Notes under the pieces: model-generated
What the model was told of the DNA's origin: nothing
The model's database searches: none
Seen by the model: only the letters and a program-made list of their open reading frames with translations
From: Burkholderia sp. BCC1644
GTDB lineage: Bacteria > Pseudomonadota > Gammaproteobacteria > Burkholderiales > Burkholderiaceae
Assembly (NCBI RefSeq): GCF_902833225.1
Contig: NZ_CADFEI010000015.1
Location: 62,001 to 126,000, forward strand
DNA: 64,000 nt
Reading direction: 5' to 3'
Shown: positions 63,607 to 64,000 of the stretch, piece by piece
Layout: each line of letters begins with the position of its first letter
Position numbering within the stretch: the first letter of the stretch is position 1
Translations under genes and position numbers: made by a program

Positions 63607-64000
63607 TCAGTCGGCCAGTACGGCGTGATCGGGCGAGCGGTGCGCTTCGGCGAGGCGCGTGACGAATTCGTCGACGAACACCTGCATGTTCGCCGTCACG
63701 TTCTTGTTGCGGATCAGCAGGTAGTTGTAGCCGAACAGCGCGGGGATCGCGACGAACAGGCCCGTGACCGTGGCGAGCAGCGCGGCCGCGATACCCGGCG
63801 CGATCGCGTTGACGTTCACGTCGCCGGCCGCCGCGATCGCCGCGAACGTGATCATCACGCCGACCACCGTGCCGAGCAGGCCGAGGAACGGGCCGCCCGA
63901 GATCGCGATCGTCAGCAGCACCATCGATTTCGACAGCCGCTGGTTCTCGCGCACGAGCGTCGCGTCCATCGACGCGCGGATCGCCTCGATCGATTCGGAC
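63607..64000 (-). CDS. exbB: ExbB/TolQ/MotA-family proton channel (C-terminal part)
   Basis: The visible 131 residues hold the second and third membrane helices of ExbB: PFLGLLGTVVGVMITFAAIA, with the conserved pore Thr, and PGIAAALLATVTGLFVAIPALFGYN. A C-terminal cytoplasmic helix follows (VFVDEFVTRLAEAH). The gene begins beyond the right edge; an internal ATG at 63969 is not its start. It is the first visible gene of the leftward TonB operon. Confidence 0.9.
   Translation of the reverse strand, partial: SESIEAIRASMDATLVRENQRLSKSMVLLTIAISGGPFLGLLGTVVGVMITFAAIAAAGDVNVNAIAPGIAAALLATVTGLFVAIPALFGYNYLLIRNKNVTANMQVFVDEFVTRLAEAHRSPDHAVLAD

Overview
The window is GC-rich DNA packed with genes on both strands. 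Its content (AcnB, the 180-kDa-class NAD-glutamate dehydrogenase, AAHS-type aromatic acid transporters, gram-negative porins, IclR and AraC/XylS regulators, and a Burkholderiales-style intergenic repeat) fits a beta-proteobacterium, most likely Burkholderia (cepacia-complex-like), probably a secondary replicon rich in accessory catabolic functions. No rRNA, tRNA, CRISPR array, transposase or integrase was seen.

Layout. 1-3341: a partial aromatic-acid MFS transporter divergent from an AraC/XylS-type regulator, with XylS-like boxes between them, then a GNAT and a MerR regulator. 3465-5835: a lone sulfonate-type binding protein, then a serine/proline-rich protein with a PARP-like (H-Y-E) ADP-ribosyltransferase core, preceded by a textbook PIP/hrpII-box promoter; this is a candidate type III effector. 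5990-15312: agmatinase, a YhhN protein, a four-gene flavin monooxygenase operon behind a perfect palindrome, a glycolipid-binding-domain protein, a urea transporter, a class II aldolase and a tautomerase. 15508-20349: NAD-glutamate dehydrogenase, followed by a small RHH-VOC-methyltransferase operon and an in-frame 57-codon fragment of the same gdh gene.

22369-26334 has lower GC and looks acquired. It encodes two exported proteins, each with one c-type heme motif, and a PixA/AidA-like protein. 26477-33511 holds arylamine N-acetyltransferase, a DUF2501 protein, an amidase, a Usp-like protein, small membrane or exported peptides, a gene broken by a stop codon, and others. AcnB lies at 33919-36504 with clear promoter and terminator.

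37781-51195 is the metabolic centrepiece: 14 tightly packed genes read leftward as one unit ending in a strong terminator. It carries a Rieske oxygenase system (ferredoxin, oxygenase, reductase), an extradiol dioxygenase, an alpha/beta hydrolase, two SDRs, a cupin, an ALDH, a ThDP enzyme, an aspartate-dehydrogenase-like protein, an IclR regulator and an MFS importer. A porin gene (51642-52721) diverges from it. Both promoters carry the same TGTTCC-N6-GGAACA operator just downstream of the predicted start, and a second, paralogous IclR gene (52824-53717) lies beyond the porin. Together they describe uptake, ring hydroxylation, ring cleavage and downstream processing of an unidentified aromatic compound.

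53991-64000 holds a possible cysteine-hydrolase-like protein and a 12-gene leftward envelope operon: ExbB, ExbD, TonB, a Porin_5-type channel, coiled-coil and YbjN-type proteins, a PpiC-type isomerase, a DegP/HtrA protease and two extra small proteins resembling TonB C-terminal domains. It suggests a dedicated TonB-energised outer-membrane system of unknown substrate.
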